From Phycisphaeraceae bacterium (GTDB lineage: Bacteria > Planctomycetota > Phycisphaerae > Phycisphaerales > Phycisphaeraceae): 7,001 bases of DNA. How positions within the stretch are numbered: position 1 is the stretch's first letter; the number at the start of each line of letters is the position of its first letter. A model generated the notes under the pieces. It was not told the origin of the DNA and did no database searches. It saw only the letters and a program-made list of their open reading frames with translations. Made by a program: the position numbers and the translations under genes. Location: NCBI GenBank assembly GCA_029260695.1, contig JAJDCT010000060.1, positions 1 through 7,001 on the forward strand. Direction: 5' to 3'. Below, one piece after another: positions 5,688-7,001 of the stretch.

Positions 5688-6446
5688 TTAAAGGTGGGCA
5701 ATGCCTCCGTCCGCGGAGATCTCTTCGCCCAAGAGGAACGATGAGTCCGAGGACGCAAGGAAGACCGCCACCTTCCCCATCTCGGCGGGGTTGCCCAGGC
5801 GCTTCAGGGGAACCATCTCTTCAAACTGCTTTTTCGCTTGCTGGGATTGCCCTTCGGGAAGGCCGAACTTATCAAAAACAGGCGTATCAACGGGGCCCGG
5901 GCTCAGCACGTTCACCCGGATCCCCCGGTCCATCAAGTCCGCGGAAAACGTCCTTGCAAAAGACCGTACCCCGGCCTTGCAAGCGCTGTAGACAGACATC
6001 CCGGCAAAGCCCTTATTCGAAGCGATGGACCCAACCAGAATAATCGAGGCACCGTCATTGAGATAAGGCAGGGCTTTCTGAACGGTGAAAAAGACACTTT
6101 TTAAGTTCAAGTCCGCCATGCTATCGTAAGACGCCTCGTCGACCTCAGCAACCGAACCCAACGTCCCCGGGCCGACCGCGCCGCCGGCGTTGGCCACCAG
6201 GATGTCTGCCTTGCCGAAGCGCTCGGCGGTCTGCGCGTACAGCCTCTCCAAATCATCCGCCTTCGTAACATCGCCGCGGACAGCGATGAAACCCGGACCC
6301 AATTCCTTGACCGATCCCTCAAGCGTTTCCTGGGTGCGTCCGAAGATCGCGCCTTGAGCGCCTTCAATCTTAAACTCTTGGGCTATCGCAAACCCTATCC
6401 CGCTGTTTCCGCCGGTGATGATCGCGATTTTTTCTTTTAGTCTCAT
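5688..6446 (-). CDS. SDR family NAD(P)-dependent oxidoreductase
   Basis: A 252-residue classical short-chain dehydrogenase/reductase with a Rossmann fold. Visible are the cofactor motif TGGNSGIG (11-18), Arg37 after the second strand (GRT), which usually favours NADP(H), GDV (58-60), NAG (86-88), Asn114, and the catalytic Ser140, Tyr153 and Lys157 (YSACK). PGPVDTP (183-189) and a C-terminal ADGG (245-248) are also typical. The catalytic tetrad is intact, so it should be active on an alcohol or carbonyl substrate that I cannot name. Two starts are possible: ATG at 6455 or at 6446. AGGA abuts the first with no spacer but lies 9 nt from the second, and MRLKEKIAIITGG matches the usual SDR start, so I choose 6446. 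It is divergent from a cupin-AraC regulator gene, which probably controls it. Confidence 0.94.
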   Translation of the reverse strand: MRLKEKIAIITGGNSGIGFAIAQEFKIEGAQGAIFGRTQETLEGSVKELGPGFIAVRGDVTKADDLERLYAQTAERFGKADILVANAGGAVGPGTLGSVAEVDEASYDSMADLNLKSVFFTVQKALPYLNDGASIILVGSIASNKGFAGMSVYSACKAGVRSFARTFSADLMDRGIRVNVLSPGPVDTPVFDKFGLPEGQSQQAKKQFEEMVPLKRLGNPAEMGKVAVFLASSDSSFLLGEEISADGGIAHL

Positions 6447-6624
6447 GGCTTTCATTCCTATGGAGTGTGATTGTTGTGGTTTGATTTATGGTGTTTAATT
6501 TTGATTGAGTACCGTGGCTGTTAATGCGTCAAAAAAACTCCCCCCGGTGCCCCGCGGGTTTCTAATTCCTCGTGCCAGGGAGCGGCTTGAGGCTGGCCTA
6601 CACACAGACCGCGAACTTGATAGC

Positions 6625-6637
6625 CGGGATCATCCCG
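6625..6637. repeat. 13-bp perfect inverted repeat, possible operator
   Basis: CGGGAT-C-ATCCCG: 6-bp arms about a single central base, in the middle of the SDR/AraC intergenic region and about 55 bp upstream of the AraC -35 element. The odd-centred symmetry suits a dimeric DNA-binding protein. AraC proteins more often bind direct repeats, so ownership by this regulator is uncertain. Confidence 0.35.
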
Positions 6638-6675
6638 AAACACCGACAAATCATATTAGCTCAAATATCAAGACG

Positions 6676-6688
6676 TACAATGGTTGTA
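6676..6688. repeat. 13-bp inverted repeat abutting the AraC-gene promoter
   Basis: TACAA-TGG-TTGTA: 5-bp arms with a 3-bp centre, ending 4 bp before the putative -35 hexamer. Its position suits an activator or autoregulatory site. It is short enough to arise by chance in AT-rich DNA. Confidence 0.3.
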
Positions 6689-6692
6689 TAAC

Positions 6693-6720
6693 TTGATTTT
6701 ATATCTATTCGTCTTATAAT
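6693..6720 (+). promoter_or_regulatory. Sigma-70-type promoter of the AraC-family gene
   Basis: TTGATT (6693-6698), a 16-nt spacer and a perfect TATAAT (6715-6720). It is the best match to the sigma-70 consensus in the window. Transcription would start near 6727, giving a leader of about 59 nt. An AGGTAAGG ribosome binding sequence (6771-6778) lies 7 nt before the ATG at 6786. Confidence 0.7.
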
Positions 6721-6785
6721 CCTGGGGATCCAGCCTATTATCGCGCAGCCCTCGAGATTACTTCAAGCAAAGGTAAGGCACACAA

Positions 6786-7001
6786 ATGGATGTTCTTGCA
6801 AATGTGATCTCCGCCACGCGGATCGGCAACGCGATTCTCTGTGGTGCCCAGATCGAAGCACCTTGGGGCATCCGATTCGATCAGAAAAATCGAACCTACT
6901 TCCACATTGTCAGCCGCGGAACCTGCTGGCTTAAATTGGACGACAGGCCAGAGCCGCTTCAACTGTTTCAGGGAGATGCGGTACTCATCCCGGTAGGCAG
7001 C
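6786..7001 (+). CDS. AraC-family transcriptional regulator, N-terminal cupin domain (partial)
   Basis: The first 72 codons of a gene that runs off the right edge. The protein begins MDVLANVISATRIGNAILCG, then APWGIRF (25-31), FHIVSRGTCWLKLDD (39-53) and a cupin strand, GDAVLIPVG (63-71). This matches the N-terminal cupin domain (Cupin_6 type) of AraC-like regulators, in which a ligand-sensing barrel precedes a C-terminal double helix-turn-helix. The DNA-binding half is not in the window, so the class is inferred from the cupin half alone. The start is supported by AAGG (6775-6778) 7 nt upstream. Divergent orientation to the SDR gene suggests it senses the substrate or product of that enzyme and regulates it. 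Unlike rsmA or mutL, it has a conventional leader and promoter. Confidence 0.85.
   Translation, partial: MDVLANVISATRIGNAILCGAQIEAPWGIRFDQKNRTYFHIVSRGTCWLKLDDRPEPLQLFQGDAVLIPVGS

Larger units (their letters stand above)
6456..6785. other. 330-bp gene-free regulatory region between the SDR and AraC-type genes
   Basis: No convincing gene; the short plus-strand frame from TTG at 6505 lacks a ribosome binding site and any recognisable domain. The region is more AT-rich than its surroundings at both ends. It holds a near-consensus promoter for the AraC-type gene, two small inverted repeats, a CCCGCGGG palindrome (6551-6558), and on the minus strand a possible SDR promoter, TTGACG (6532-6527) with TACTCA (6511-6506), whose spacer of 15 is short. 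The SDR leader would be about 50 nt. Confidence 0.5.

Noticed and set aside
6505..6696. 63-residue plus-strand frame starting with TTG in the SDR/AraC gap
   Set aside because: It has no ribosome binding site and a low-complexity, unrecognisable product, and it runs through the probable operator and promoter of the AraC gene.

Overview
The window reads as a GC-rich bacterial chromosome segment (roughly 60% GC by eye) made of single, mostly unlinked genes with housekeeping or accessory roles. There are no transposases, integrases, tRNA or rRNA genes or CRISPR arrays. A planctomycete (possibly Phycisphaerae-like) origin is my best guess, from gene style, the scattered atpG and oxidase genes and the conserved hypothetical protein. 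This is inference only.

Left part (1-3800): the 5' end of rsmA/ksgA (16S rRNA dimethyladenosine transferase) runs leftward off the window. Divergent from it, across only 44 bp, is a 281-residue protein of an unnamed conserved family. This converges on a cytoplasmic SGNH/GDSL hydrolase. The hydrolase is in turn divergent, across 48 bp, from a full-length mutL of the endonuclease-bearing type. A strong hairpin terminator separates mutL from the converging gene.

Middle (3800-5690): an isolated atpG (F1 ATP synthase gamma subunit) lies on the minus strand with no other atp gene beside it. A 230 bp regulatory gap carries four tandem 11-bp repeat units. Then comes an isolated five-helix heme-copper oxidase subunit III-like membrane protein on the plus strand. 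Both are energy-metabolism subunits detached from the operons where they are normally found.

Right part (5690-7001): a classical short-chain dehydrogenase/reductase (minus strand) is divergent from the start of an AraC-type regulator with an N-terminal cupin domain (plus strand, cut by the window end). They are separated by a relatively AT-rich 330-340 bp region with a near-consensus sigma-70 promoter and small inverted repeats. This is a typical regulator-target pair.

The most consistent non-coding signal concerns starts of transcription and translation. In rsmA, the hypothetical gene and mutL, a TANNNT -10-like hexamer sits exactly at -12 to -7 from the start codon with no convincing Shine-Dalgarno. 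In the GDSL gene and atpG the same kind of hexamer sits 3 nt further away. This suggests leaderless or nearly leaderless mRNAs. The oxidase subunit, SDR and AraC genes instead have visible Shine-Dalgarno sequences. I see no clear new multi-gene system. The best leads are the conserved hypothetical protein, the leaderless pattern and the 11-bp repeat array.
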